The notes: generated by a model not told the origin, from the sequence alone. A stretch of 64,000 nt of DNA from Halomonas sp. JB37 (GCF_002332255.1 NZ_NRGW01000001.1:2046001-2110000); one strand, 5' to 3'; counted from the stretch's first letter, positions 27,857 to 36,424 are shown. A program made the numbers and translations.

Positions 27857-28957
27857 ATGGCCAAACGGGACCCAAACAAGACTGCCCGAAACAAGCGAGT
27901 TGCAGAAATAAAATCTCAGCGGCGAATCCTGCAGCCACTCGTGTTTGAAGAAATGAAGGCAGCTTGCGGCGGAAAGTACACCGCAGAGGCTTCTCTGAAC
28001 GCGTTTATAGGCAGTAAGACAGATGACTACATAAAACTGCACGATGACGTGATTCATACCCCGCTTGAATACAAAAGCAAGTGGCTCTCTGGTCTGAAGC
28101 GTTGTCGTTCCAAGGCTCTAAAAGCTGGAACGAACCATCGGCATGTTGTGATGTATGATCTTATCACCGGCGACCACCCAAACTTCAAAAAGTACGTTTC
28201 CCTATTTCTTGAAAGCTCCTTTTTGAAGCACTATGAGGAGCATTACAAGCAGAAGCCCAAGCTGGACGAAAGCGAATACTGGTTTGGGAACAACGATGAT
28301 GAGTTTGGGCTTCTTGTTACGCCCCGCTTCGCCGCAGATCAGTGGGAAAACGACAACTCCGAGATTCGCCATTTCAAGAACCCGTATTGGACAATCGCTC
28401 ATGTGATGGAGACGGGGTTCTGCTACATGGGTGAAAAACGTGTTCGAACGTTCACTACCATCGAAGACTATCTTCAGTTCTTCCGAGACATGGTACGCCG
28501 GACTAAATCGCAGTACCAGTTGGACGTCGCAAATCGATACATTGATTTCGTTAGTACGAGCGATGATCCGCTTTCGGTTCCACTTCTCATACCTGAGCTG
28601 AGATACGATCCTCACAAGAAAAAGCACCAGCACCGCCTCGACTACCTGATCGTTAATCCTTGGACCCATGAAAAATACGGGTTCGAATTTTCTCCTTGGT
28701 CGGCCCACGGTAAGCTAAAGGGTGCTGGTCGCAAAATGGCGGAATATGACAAGGATGCAAAGGAGAACTTTGAAAAGGAGATGAAGAAGCACAAGCGGTA
28801 CTGGAGGAAATATGGTGTCTCCTACATCATCTATACAGACGAAGATCTTGCCAATATGGATGAGGTTTGGTCGGAAATGAAGGGGCATCTTGAGTCATCG
28901 AAGGAACCCGAGCAGTTGGAATTTGCTTTGCTGGGAGAGATTGATGGGGATGGGTGA
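27857..28957 (+). CDS. Cassette-borne conserved hypothetical, possible PD-(D/E)XK-like nuclease
   Basis: 366 aa, unusually large for a gene cassette. I recognise no characterised family. The N-terminus is basic (KRDPNKTARNKR), then come an aromatic-rich middle (LLVTPRFAADQWENDNSEIRHF is a striking stretch) and a C-terminal part with RLDYLIVNP, GFEFSPWSAHG and, after a Lys-rich helix, WRKYGVSYIIYTDEDL. A strand-Asp, strand-Glu-x-Ser and terminal beta-strand order resembles PD-(D/E)XK nucleases such as TnsA, but the usual Lys is not clear, so this is inference. A strong GGGAGGG site precedes ATG 27857. Its cassette boundaries are exact. A defence role is possible but unproven. Confidence 0.75.
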   Translation: MAKRDPNKTARNKRVAEIKSQRRILQPLVFEEMKAACGGKYTAEASLNAFIGSKTDDYIKLHDDVIHTPLEYKSKWLSGLKRCRSKALKAGTNHRHVVMYDLITGDHPNFKKYVSLFLESSFLKHYEEHYKQKPKLDESEYWFGNNDDEFGLLVTPRFAADQWENDNSEIRHFKNPYWTIAHVMETGFCYMGEKRVRTFTTIEDYLQFFRDMVRRTKSQYQLDVANRYIDFVSTSDDPLSVPLLIPELRYDPHKKKHQHRLDYLIVNPWTHEKYGFEFSPWSAHGKLKGAGRKMAEYDKDAKENFEKEMKKHKRYWRKYGVSYIIYTDEDLANMDEVWSEMKGHLESSKEPEQLEFALLGEIDGDG

Positions 28958-28963
28958 GTTTGC

Positions 28964-29062
28964 GTCTAACAAATCGTTGCAGGTGACCTTTGACCCGCTG
29001 CCCATTTTTGCTGCTACAAAAACGGCCGGCGGATCAAACGCACCTGAACTCAGGCGTTATGC
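28964..29062 (+). other. attC site 1
   Basis: R'' is GTCTAAC (28964-28970) and the R' of the next cassette is GTTATGC (29056-29062). The arms pair along most of their length, for example GTTGCAGGTG with CACCTGAAC, leaving an unpaired G in the usual attC position. R'' is the exact complement of GTTAGAC at 27834-27840, the 5' boundary of this cassette. Confidence 0.82.
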
Positions 29063-29114
29063 ATCGTCAAACTGATCGCGGTGCGTCTTGCATTAAAAGG
29101 TAGGAAGAATTTCT

Positions 29115-29246
29115 GTGAAAATTTCGTTTCATTTTGATGCTGATGACGAATCATTAGGGTCTTACTATGGAGGCCCGATTCGGGAAGCGCTGATGAAAGC
29201 CATTCTCGAATCGCGTGTAATGGATCTACATTCAAAGATATTCTGA
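29115..29246 (+). CDS. Small cassette ORF, 43 aa, hypothetical
   Basis: GTG 29115 with AGGAAG at 29102-29107 upstream encodes 43 aa beginning MKISFHFDADDESLGSYYGG, acidic at first and helical at the end. No family is recognised. The stop TGA is made by the first bases of the IS3 element, so the native protein may have been longer. The gene sits in the right place for a cassette ORF, just inside the 5' boundary. Confidence 0.5.
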   Translation: MKISFHFDADDESLGSYYGGPIREALMKAILESRVMDLHSKIF

Positions 29247-29305
29247 ATCGCCCCAGGTTTCGTAGACACCTCCAGGCCTTATACTAAAGGTATCTAGGAG
29301 GAACC

Positions 29306-29584
29306 ATGAGCCATCCCCGCTACACTGAAGAATTCAAAATCGAAGCCGTCAAACAGGTGGTAGAGCGCGGCCATCGCGTGGCCGAGGTCGCTGAGCGGCT
29401 AGGCGTGTCAGGGCACAGCTTGTACAACTGGATCAAGCGCTACGATAAGCCGGTAGAACAACGGCAAGAAGATGATGATCTCCAAGCTGAAAACCGTCGT
29501 TTGAAGGCCGAACTCAAACGCGTATCAGAAGAGCGAGACATATTAAAAAAGGCCACCGCGTACTTCGCCAGGGAGTCCGACTGA
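29306..29584 (+). CDS. IS3-family transposase OrfA
   Basis: 92 aa with an N-terminal helix-turn-helix (YTEEFKIEAVKQVVERGHRVAEVAERLGVS) and a C-terminal leucine-zipper-like coiled coil (LQAENRRLKAELKRVSEERDILKKA). AGGAGG lies just before ATG 29306. A slippery AAAAAAG at 29545-29551 near its end is the probable -1 frameshift site that makes the OrfAB transposase. Confidence 0.9.
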   Translation: MSHPRYTEEFKIEAVKQVVERGHRVAEVAERLGVSGHSLYNWIKRYDKPVEQRQEDDDLQAENRRLKAELKRVSEERDILKKATAYFARESD

Positions 29585-29631
29585 GGTACGCGTTTATTCA
29601 AAATTATGCGAGCCAATACGCGGTACGTCGC

Positions 29632-30459
29632 TTGTGTCAGATGATGGCCGTGCATCCCAGCGGTTACTACGCATGGTGTAAAAAAGCGCTCTCTAATCGA
29701 GCTCGGGAAGATGAGCGCCTACTGGGATTGATCAAGCACTCCTGGCTTGAAAGTGGCGGTGTATATGGCTATCGCAAGGTCTACCAGGACTTGCGTGAAG
29801 CTGGCGAAACTTGCGGGAAGCACCGTGTGGCGCGTCTTATGAGTAGGGAAGGTTTACGCTCTCAGACGGGCTATCGACGACGCCCTGGCGGCTATGGCGG
29901 TGGAAAAGCGGCTGTTGTATCCCCTAACCATTTAGCCCGTCAGTTTGAAGTAACAGCGCCAAATATTGCTTGGGTGACGGACATCACGTACATCCGCACT
30001 TACGAAGGCTGGCTTTACTTAGCGGTAGTTATCGACCTGTTTTCTCGTCAAGTGGTTGGCTGGTCGATGAAGTCTCGCATGACCACGGAGTTGGTACTGG
30101 ATGCTTTGTTATCAGCAGTCTGGCGACGCAAGCCACAAGGAACGGTGATGGTGCATTCGGATCAAGGAAGCCAGTTTAGCAGTGGAGACTGGCAAAGCTT
30201 TCTGAAAGCGAATCACTTGGTAGGCAGCATGAGCCGACGTGGTAACTGTCATGACAACGCCGTTGCTGAAAGCTTCTTTCAACTTCTCAAGCGAGAGCGA
30301 ATCAAGCGACAGATTTATTCAACACGCGAAGCGGCTAGATGTGACGTGTTCAATTACATTGAAATGTTTTACAACCCAAAGCGCCGACACGGCACAAGTG
30401 ATAACTTGTCACCGGTTGAGTATGAAAGGCGTTACTTCAAGAGCCTAACGGGTGTCTAG
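29632..30459 (+). CDS. IS3-family transposase OrfB (DDE integrase domain)
   Basis: 275 aa in the -1 frame relative to orfA; the frame is open back to 29584. Catalytic signature: WVTDITYI (first Asp), HSDQGSQFSS (second Asp) and NAVAESFFQLLKRE (Glu), the D,D-35-E pattern of rve-type transposases. Probably made mainly as a fusion through the A6G slip in orfA; TTG 29632 is only the first start codon in frame. No inactivating change was seen. Confidence 0.9.
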   Translation: MCQMMAVHPSGYYAWCKKALSNRAREDERLLGLIKHSWLESGGVYGYRKVYQDLREAGETCGKHRVARLMSREGLRSQTGYRRRPGGYGGGKAAVVSPNHLARQFEVTAPNIAWVTDITYIRTYEGWLYLAVVIDLFSRQVVGWSMKSRMTTELVLDALLSAVWRRKPQGTVMVHSDQGSQFSSGDWQSFLKANHLVGSMSRRGNCHDNAVAESFFQLLKRERIKRQIYSTREAARCDVFNYIEMFYNPKRRHGTSDNLSPVEYERRYFKSLTGV

Positions 30460-30475
30460 AATATCCGGGGCGATT

Positions 30476-30573
30476 CACTAACAAGTTGCTCAAGCGGACG
30501 TAAAATAGTTGGCTGTCGTTCGTTCCTCACTATTTTAGCCAACTATTTTACGCCGCTTAGCAAAGCGTTAGCT
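30476..30573 (+). other. attC site 2
   Basis: R'' region CACTAAC (30476-30482, its first two bases shared with the IS end) and R' GTTAGCT (30567-30573). A long hairpin lies between: TAAAATAGTTGGCT pairs exactly with AGCCAACTATTTTA, and the outer arms pair with single unpaired C and A. R'' does not match GTTATGC at 29056, the start of the preceding cassette. Confidence 0.85.
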
Positions 30574-30602
30574 ATCACGAATAATTGTTGAAGGAAATAG
30601 AG

Positions 30603-30929
30603 ATGCTTGAAAGCTCGCCAGATAACACCGAACAGCTCAGGTCGATCAATAAAAAGATCGTGGCCGACGGAGAAGAGCTTCCCGCCGTCACTCTCAAGGA
30701 CGGGAGTAGGGTGCAAACAGGTACGGTCGCGACGATGCTTCGCAATGTCGCTTTGTACAACGCAGGCGAACGCGGAGAAGTAGAAGAACACTTGGAAGTG
30801 GCCGTTCCGACGTTGATTAAAGTCGGACTGTTTGAATTGTTTTCAGTTGATGAATGGATTAACGGGTCAAATGCTGGGCGTAGTTTCGTTGGCCAGCGCG
30901 CTAAAGAATACCTTGCCAAACAAAGCTAA
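30603..30929 (+). CDS. Cassette-borne small conserved hypothetical
   Basis: 108 aa from ATG 30603, preceded by GAAGGA. The protein is soluble and mostly helical, with LPAVTLKDGSRVQTGTVATML, IKVGLFELFSVDEWINGS and a basic tail. It looks like a small family often seen in integrons and accessory DNA, with no known activity. The stop TAA lies inside the R'' core of the following attC. Cassette 5' and 3' cores are exact complements (GTTAGCT/AGCTAAC), so this is a complete cassette. Confidence 0.7.
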   Translation: MLESSPDNTEQLRSINKKIVADGEELPAVTLKDGSRVQTGTVATMLRNVALYNAGERGEVEEHLEVAVPTLIKVGLFELFSVDEWINGSNAGRSFVGQRAKEYLAKQS

Positions 30930-31026
30930 CAGATCGCTGCAGTTGACCACCCAAAGCGCTGCCGCGCTTCGGGTTCCCTCCGCGGCCTTCGGCCGCTCCG
31001 GCGGCAACTGAGCTAAGGCGTTAGAA
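30924..31026 (+). other. attC site 3
   Basis: R'' AGCTAAC (30924-30930), R' GTTAGAA (31020-31026). The arms pair, with GCTGCAGTTGACC opposing GGCAACTGAGC and unpaired G and A as in other attC sites. A GC-rich inner hairpin (GCGGCCTTCGGCCGC) fills the loop. Confidence 0.85.
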
Positions 31027-31037
31027 GGCAACCCAAC

Positions 31038-31313
31038 TTGAAGCCGTTACCGAACAGCGTTACTCCATACAAGAAAACCCCAGACTTTGATGAGCATACA
31101 ATGCCTAAAGGGCTGCTGAACGAGCACCAAATCAAGGAGTTCTTATGAGGAAAAATTGTGGTGCTGGAGGGCAAGCTACAGTACACAATCAACGAGCCAG
31201 TAAAAGAAGTTATTATTCTTGATCCGGAAAATAGTGGTGTCGTAGAACTGACCATACGGCATGAGGTTAAGCCTTTAGGCAAGGTGCGGTTCTATGTTGA
31301 AGTTTATCAGTAG
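31038..31313 (+). pseudogene. DUF1971 cassette gene with one in-frame stop
   Basis: Reading from TTG 31038 gives 91 codons matching the small DUF1971 cupin-like family (related to the extra domain of some TehB tellurite proteins): PLPNSVTPYKKTPDFDEH, then MPKGLLNEHQIKE, then GKIVVLEGKLQYTI, ending PLGKVRFYVEVYQ. Codon 37 (31146-31148) is TGA where relatives, as I recall, have Trp, a TGG to TGA change. Otherwise the frame is intact. Its cassette cores pair exactly (GTTAGAA/TTCTAAC). Weak readthrough could still occur. Confidence 0.78.
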
Positions 31314-31319
31314 GTCGCC

Positions 31320-31367
31320 TTCTAACAAGTCGCTCAAGGTTCGCGCACTGGACAGCCTCAATCGTGC
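31320..31367 (+). other. attC site 4, 5' half only
   Basis: TTCTAAC (31320-31326) followed by AAGTCGCTCAAGG is a normal attC left arm. The right arm is missing because IS5-family sequence begins at about 31368. Confidence 0.7.
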
Positions 31368-31985
31368 CCTGTTCACGGATACGCTCGCTGTCATAGCCTT
31401 TGTCAGCCACCAGCGCATCACCTGACGGCAAATCGTCAATTAATGCCTGGGCTTCTGTGCTGTCGTGTACCTCACCGCCCGTTATCCTGAAAGCATTGGG
31501 AAGTCCGTAAGCGTCGACGGCCAGATGAGGTTTGCTGGTGTTGCCTGCACGGCTTTTACCAATGACTTCTGTTTGCTCTGTGGCGGCCCTGTACTGTCCT
31601 GGTGTGCTTTAACATAAGAGCCATCAATGAACAGCCACTCAACATCAGGGTAATCCACCCATGTGCTGAAAACCGTCATCAGTGTTCCAGCCGCTGGCCA
31701 GGCGTTAAAGCGCTTATAGGCAGTATTCCAAGACCCAAACGCTTCGGGCAGGTTCCGCCACTGACAACCCGTGCGCATCCGGTAAAGAATACCTTCCACA
31801 GTGGGTCGCAGACTGGCCTTGTCATAGACACCGTGTTGAAGCAGGATAGGTTTTAGCTTCGACCAGTGTTCATCCGTGAGCATTTTCGGGACATCGCAGG
31901 CTCACAGTTTGTTGGTGTGGGAACCAACATTGTGCGATTTTGCCTTTATCCTGCCAAATTTTCTTCGCTCAAACGTCAACAGGTC
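31368..31985 (-). mobile_element. IS5-family element, copy 1, 3'-truncated
   Basis: The 5' terminus (GACCTGTTGACGTTTG on the minus strand) abuts a CTAG target tetranucleotide at 31986-31989. The transposase starts at 31883 (MLTDEHWSKLKPILLQHGVYDK) and contains GCQWRNLPEAFGSWN and LFIDGSYVKAHQ. It then continues in the -1 frame (VIGKSRAGNTSKPHLAVDAYG, then GDALVADKGYDSERIREQ). The same frame change occurs in copy 2, so it is probably programmed. The catalytic 3' part is gone. Confidence 0.85.
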
Positions 31986-32056
31986 CTAGACTTAATTAAT
32001 TAGCCCGAGCTAACTATAAAAAACCGTGACTGAAAAAAGCATAAAGGAGCAGACCG

Positions 32057-32761
32057 TTGAGCCTAAACAATGAATCGCGTCGACGATTTATGAAGGGTGC
32101 GTTAACCAGCATTCCTGCCGTCACCCTGGGGAGTGGCATCTCACTCACCGTCTCCGCCAGCGAACCACCAGAACAGCTAAGTGACTATCAGCCAGTTTTT
32201 TTCGACGCAGACGAATGGGTTTTTCTGCTTGCGGCCTGTGACCGGTTGATTCCCAGCGACGGGCCTGGGCCCGGTGCCCTGGAAACCAATGTGCCCATCT
32301 TTATTGATAGGCAGATGGAAGGCAGCTTTGGTTATGCGGCTGATTGGTACATGAAAGGTCCCTTTCCTGACGATGTATTACCGCTGATGGGATATCAGTC
32401 GTCAATGCTCCCACGGGAGGTTTATCGGGCGGGGATTGCCGCAACGCTTGACTACTGCGTGCGCCAGTATGGCCAAAGGTTCTCAGCCCTGGATAACGCC
32501 ACTCAGGAAGAGGTGTTACAGCAGCTTGAGCAGGAAGACATAACCTTCGACAACGTTAGTGCTCGCCAGTTTTTTGCCTTTTTGTTGCAAAATACCAAAG
32601 AGGGCTATTTTGCCGACCCAATCCATGGCGGCAACAAGCATATGGCCGCCTGGAAATTTATCGGCTTCCCAGGCGCCAGGGGCGCGTATCTGGAGTGGGT
32701 CGACCAACATAACGTCAAATATCCGTTAGGGCCGGTCAGCCTTACCGGCGAAAGGGGATAA
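32057..32761 (+). CDS. Gluconate 2-dehydrogenase subunit 3 family protein (small subunit)
   Basis: 234 aa with a twin-arginine signal (SRRRFMKGALTSIPAV at residues 7-22), so it should be exported folded by Tat, probably carrying the GMC subunit, which has no signal of its own. The mature part is the DUF1955-like small-subunit fold (LLAACDRLIPSDGPGPGALE, then GYFADPIHGGNKHMAAWKFIGFP in pieces). TTG 32057 is preceded by AAGGAG at 32043-32048. The next gene starts 2 bases after its stop. Confidence 0.85.
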   Translation: MSLNNESRRRFMKGALTSIPAVTLGSGISLTVSASEPPEQLSDYQPVFFDADEWVFLLAACDRLIPSDGPGPGALETNVPIFIDRQMEGSFGYAADWYMKGPFPDDVLPLMGYQSSMLPREVYRAGIAATLDYCVRQYGQRFSALDNATQEEVLQQLEQEDITFDNVSARQFFAFLLQNTKEGYFADPIHGGNKHMAAWKFIGFPGARGAYLEWVDQHNVKYPLGPVSLTGERG

Positions 32762-32763
32762 GC

Positions 32764-34536
32764 ATGGCAAAAATAAATCCACCGGTTGATGTTGTACTGG
32801 TTGGTCTTGGCTGGACCAATTCGATTATGGGCATGGAATTAACCGAGGAAGGCTTAAGCGTTTTGGCGCTTGAGCGCGGTGAAGACCGCGATACCGTACC
32901 GGACTTTTCCTATCCGAAAATGGCCGATGAGCTTACCTACGGCGTGCGCCTTAAACTGATGCAACAGCCGGCCAAAAGCACGCTGACGGTTCGTCATGGT
33001 CTTGGTGATATGGCTGTCCCTTACCGTACCCTGGGTTCATTCCTACCCGGTGATGGTGTTGGCGGCGCGGGCGTGCACTGGAACGGACATACTTGGCGGC
33101 CACAGCCTCAGGAATTGCGCCTTAAAAGCTACGTCGAGGAGAACTTCGGCGCCGATATCATTCCTGATGAAATGACCATTCAGGATTACGGCGTAAGCTA
33201 CGAAGAGCTGGAGCCCTTTTTTGACTATTTCGAAAAAGTGGCGGGTATTTCTGGCAAGGCGGGTAACCTTAACGGCGAGCTTCAGGAAGGGGGCAACCCA
33301 TTCGAGGGATGGCGCTCAAATGAATATCCCATGCCGCCGCTCGCGCGTACCCATAACGATACGCTGTTTGCTGACATGGCGCGTGATCAGGGACTGCATC
33401 CTTTTCCCTTGCCTGCCGGTAACGCTTCAGAAGCGTATACCAACCCCTATGGTATGCAGCTTGGGCCGTGTAATTTTTGTGGTTTCTGTGAACGTTATGG
33501 CTGCATGAACTACTCCAAGTCCTCGCCCCAGACCTGTATTCTGGGCGCACTGAAGCGGCGCGAAAATTTCTCTTACCAGGCCAATAGCGAAGTGCTACGG
33601 GTCGAGCTAGATAGCGATGGCAAAAAGGCCACCGGCGTGACCTATATCGATAGCGAGGGCGATGAGATATTTCAGCCGGCTGATCTGGTGGTGCTGGGTA
33701 CGTTCTCGCTGAACAATGTACACCTGATGTTGATATCGGGTATTGGTACCCCTTATGACCCGGTAAGCGGCGAGGGTGTGGTCGGCAAGAACTACGCCTA
33801 CCAGATGAACGGTGGCTCAACGCTCTACTTCAAGGATAAAGAGTTCAATCCCTTCATTGGTGCAGGTGCCAATGGCGAAATCATCAACGACTTCGGCGTT
33901 GAGCAGATCGACTTTGCCCAGGAAGGCTTCATTGGTGGCTCCTATATCAATGCCGCGATGACCAATGGGCAGCCGATTCGCAATATGCCGCTGCGCTCAG
34001 GTGCGCCAAGCTGGGGCGCTGGCTGGAAACAGGCCGTGCAGGAAACCTATGGTCACACCATGACGATTGGTTCTCACGGCAGCAACATGGCCTACCGCGA
34101 CTGCTATCTGGATCTTGACCCCAACTATACCGATGACCATGGGCGACCGCTCATGCGCATGACGTTTGACTGGAAGGCAAACGATGTGCGCATGACCCAG
34201 TTCATGAAACAGAAGATCGACACGCTCTCCAAGGCGCTGGGGCCGGACGACTACAAGCTCTCGTTCAAGGATTTCGATTCGCATTATGATGTCCGGCCTT
34301 ACCAGACGACCCATAACGTCGGTGGTGCGATCATGGGGTCCGACCCTTCCAGCAGTGCGCTGAATAGGTATCTGCAGAGCTGGGATGTCCACAACGTGTT
34401 TGTGATGGGGGCCAATGCTTTTCCCCAGAATCTTCAGTACAACCCCACGGGGCTTGTGGGCGCGCTGACCTATTGGGCTGCGAAAGCGATCCGCGAGCAG
34501 TACTTACCCAACCCCGGCCCGCTGGTTCAAGCATAA
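32764..34536 (+). CDS. GMC-type FAD dehydrogenase large subunit
   Basis: 590 aa periplasmic flavoprotein of the gluconate/sorbitol/2-ketogluconate dehydrogenase type, oxidising a sugar or polyol and passing electrons to the cytochrome subunit. FAD fold: VLVGLGWTNSIMGMEL (16-31 region, with Trp in the glycine loop). A Cys cluster CNFCGFCERYGC lies in the middle, as in dehydrogenases with an Fe-S-like site. The C-terminal THNVGGAIMG and NPTGLVGALTYWAA carry the catalytic His/Asn region. Substrate cannot be told from sequence. Part of the operon between two IS5 fragments. Confidence 0.88.
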   Translation: MAKINPPVDVVLVGLGWTNSIMGMELTEEGLSVLALERGEDRDTVPDFSYPKMADELTYGVRLKLMQQPAKSTLTVRHGLGDMAVPYRTLGSFLPGDGVGGAGVHWNGHTWRPQPQELRLKSYVEENFGADIIPDEMTIQDYGVSYEELEPFFDYFEKVAGISGKAGNLNGELQEGGNPFEGWRSNEYPMPPLARTHNDTLFADMARDQGLHPFPLPAGNASEAYTNPYGMQLGPCNFCGFCERYGCMNYSKSSPQTCILGALKRRENFSYQANSEVLRVELDSDGKKATGVTYIDSEGDEIFQPADLVVLGTFSLNNVHLMLISGIGTPYDPVSGEGVVGKNYAYQMNGGSTLYFKDKEFNPFIGAGANGEIINDFGVEQIDFAQEGFIGGSYINAAMTNGQPIRNMPLRSGAPSWGAGWKQAVQETYGHTMTIGSHGSNMAYRDCYLDLDPNYTDDHGRPLMRMTFDWKANDVRMTQFMKQKIDTLSKALGPDDYKLSFKDFDSHYDVRPYQTTHNVGGAIMGSDPSSSALNRYLQSWDVHNVFVMGANAFPQNLQYNPTGLVGALTYWAAKAIREQYLPNPGPLVQA

Positions 34537-34547
34537 GGAGAGCGACC

Positions 34548-35864
34548 ATGATGATACATCGACAATGGCGTCAGGGGTTGGCGGGCATTGGTCTTTTAAG
34601 CGCGGCGGCGCAAGGCATGGCATTTGATCAGACTGAGATAGAGCGCGGTGAGTACCTTTCCAGAGCGGGCGATTGTGTTGCCTGTCACACCGCTCCAGGT
34701 GGCGAGCCTTTTGCTGGCGGTCAGGCGATTGAAAGCCCTTTTGGGGAGATTTTCTCGACCAATATTACCCCTGACCCAGATACCGGAATTGGCAACTATA
34801 CGCGCGATGAGTTTGCCGCTGCGCTGCGCGATGGCGTGCGTAATGATGGCAAAAAGCTTTATCCGGCCATGCCGTATCCTTCCTACTCGTTAATTATCGA
34901 TGACGATATTGACGCCCTCTATGCCTACTTCATGGAAGGCGTTGCGCCGGTGTCGAATCAGCCGGAGAGTACGGATCTGAGCTTTCCGTTCAACCAGCGC
35001 TGGGGTATTGGGATTTGGAACTGGTTTTTCACATCCTCTGAACCGTTCACGCCCTCTAATGATCGAAGCGATGAGCTGAACCGGGGCGCTTACCTGGTGC
35101 AAGGGCTGGGGCACTGCGGCAGTTGTCATACACCGCGTGGGTTGTTCTTCCAGGAAAAGGCCATGAACGGCGAGGGCCGTGACTTCCTGAGAGGGGAAAC
35201 GCTGGAAGGCTGGTACGCACCTAATCTGCGCGGTCGTGGTAATCAGCGCCATCCGCTTCAGCGCTGGAGCGAAGAGGATATCGTTGCCTATCTGGAGACA
35301 GGCCGAAATGATTATAGCGCCGTTGCCGGTGAGATGGCCCCGGTGGTTGCGTACAGTACATCGCATCTGGATGAGGCCGACCTCTATGCTATCGCGAGCT
35401 ATCTCAAATCATTGCCCGCAGGAAAAGGCGACGAGGCGCCCTACGATGAACAGGCCGACGAACAGACCCAAGCGATGCTGACCCACGCCGATGTGGACGG
35501 TAATACCGGTGCTCGGCTCTATCTGGATAACTGCAACGCCTGCCACTTTGCCAATGGTAAAGGGGCATCGCAGGTGTTTCCGTCACTGGAGGGCAGTTCG
35601 CTGGTCAATGCCGAGGATCCCACCGGGATCATTCGCGTGATTCTATCCGGCGCTCGTATGCCTTCGACCGAGAAGCGTCCAGAAGCGCTGGCCATGCCCG
35701 ATTTCGCCTGGCGGCTTTCTGATGATGAGGTAGCTGATGTGGCCAATTTCGTGCGTAATGCCTGGGGCAATGAAGGTGGTGAGGTAAGTGCTGGCCAAGT
35801 AGCCGGCGTGCGAGACAAACTGCCGGAAGACCGTCTCTCCAGCGAGCCTACCTATATTGATTAG
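34548..35864 (+). CDS. Triheme cytochrome c subunit of a membrane-bound dehydrogenase
   Basis: 438 aa. The signal peptide (residues 1-24, ending GMA/F) exports it; three class I heme sites CVACH, CGSCH and CNACH start near residues 43, 189 and 329. This is the layout of the electron-transfer subunit of alcohol, gluconate and sorbitol dehydrogenases, which reduce ubiquinone. ATG 34548 has AAGGAG 7 bases upstream, 11 bases after the GMC stop; the longer frame from 34473 lies inside the GMC gene. Confidence 0.9.
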   Translation: MMIHRQWRQGLAGIGLLSAAAQGMAFDQTEIERGEYLSRAGDCVACHTAPGGEPFAGGQAIESPFGEIFSTNITPDPDTGIGNYTRDEFAAALRDGVRNDGKKLYPAMPYPSYSLIIDDDIDALYAYFMEGVAPVSNQPESTDLSFPFNQRWGIGIWNWFFTSSEPFTPSNDRSDELNRGAYLVQGLGHCGSCHTPRGLFFQEKAMNGEGRDFLRGETLEGWYAPNLRGRGNQRHPLQRWSEEDIVAYLETGRNDYSAVAGEMAPVVAYSTSHLDEADLYAIASYLKSLPAGKGDEAPYDEQADEQTQAMLTHADVDGNTGARLYLDNCNACHFANGKGASQVFPSLEGSSLVNAEDPTGIIRVILSGARMPSTEKRPEALAMPDFAWRLSDDEVADVANFVRNAWGNEGGEVSAGQVAGVRDKLPEDRLSSEPTYID

Positions 35865-35877
35865 CTGAATTAGCTAG

Positions 35878-36424
35878 GGCCTGTTGACGTTTGGGCGAAG
35901 AAGATTTGGTAGAGTAGAAGCAAGCTCGCAGAATAGAGGTTCCCGCACCAACAAACTGCGAGCCTGCGATGCCCTGACAAATGCTCACGGATGAACACTG
36001 GTCGAAGCGTTTGGGTCTTGGAATATTGTCTATAAGCGCTTTAACGCCTGGTCAGCGGCTGGAACACTGATGACGGTTTTCAGCACATTGGTGGATTACC
36101 CTGATGTTGAGTGGCTGTTCATTGATGGCTCTTATGTTAAAGCACACCAGGACAGTACAGGGCCGCCACAGAGCAAACAGAAGTCATTGGTAAAAGCCGT
36201 GCAGGCAACACCAGCAAACCTCATCTGGCCGTCGACGCTTACGGACTTCCCAATGCTTTCAGGATAACGGGCGGTGAGGTACACGACAGCACAGAAGCCC
36301 AGGCATTAATTGACGATTTGCCGTCAGGTGATGCGCTGGTGGCTGACAAAGGCTATGACAGCGAGCGTATCCGTGAACAGGTTGAGGCAAAGGGCATGGA
36401 GGCCGTGATTCCACGCAGGCGAAA
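35878..36424 (+). mobile_element. IS5-family element, copy 2, internally deleted and 3'-truncated
   Basis: The end GGCCTGTTGACGTTTGGG follows CTAG (35874-35877), mirroring copy 1. Compared with copy 1, about 0.1 kb is missing between two CGAAGC repeats at about 36004, removing the transposase N-terminal part. From there to about 36424 it matches copy 1 and extends slightly further (GYDSERIREQVEAKGMEA, then PRRRN). It then runs into the dinJ relic. Not functional. Confidence 0.83.

Larger units (their letters stand above)
29244..30477 (+). mobile_element. IS3-family insertion sequence, apparently complete
   Basis: 1234 bp bounded by imperfect inverted repeats: TGAATCGCCCC...TAGACACC at the left and its complement ending GGGGCGATTCA at the right. 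Inside are orfA and orfB in the -1 arrangement of IS3 elements. Flanking bases (ATTC on the left, CTAA on the right) do not form the usual 3-4 bp target duplication. That suggests rearrangement after insertion. Confidence 0.9.

Noticed and set aside
31146-31148. The in-frame TGA as selenocysteine
   Set aside because: DUF1971 relatives, as I recall, have Trp here; no selenocysteine insertion element or sel genes are visible, and a TGG to TGA change is simpler.
31368-36424. An active composite transposon around the dehydrogenase operon
   Set aside because: Both IS5 copies lack their outer ends and copy 2 has an internal deletion, so it cannot move by its own transposase.
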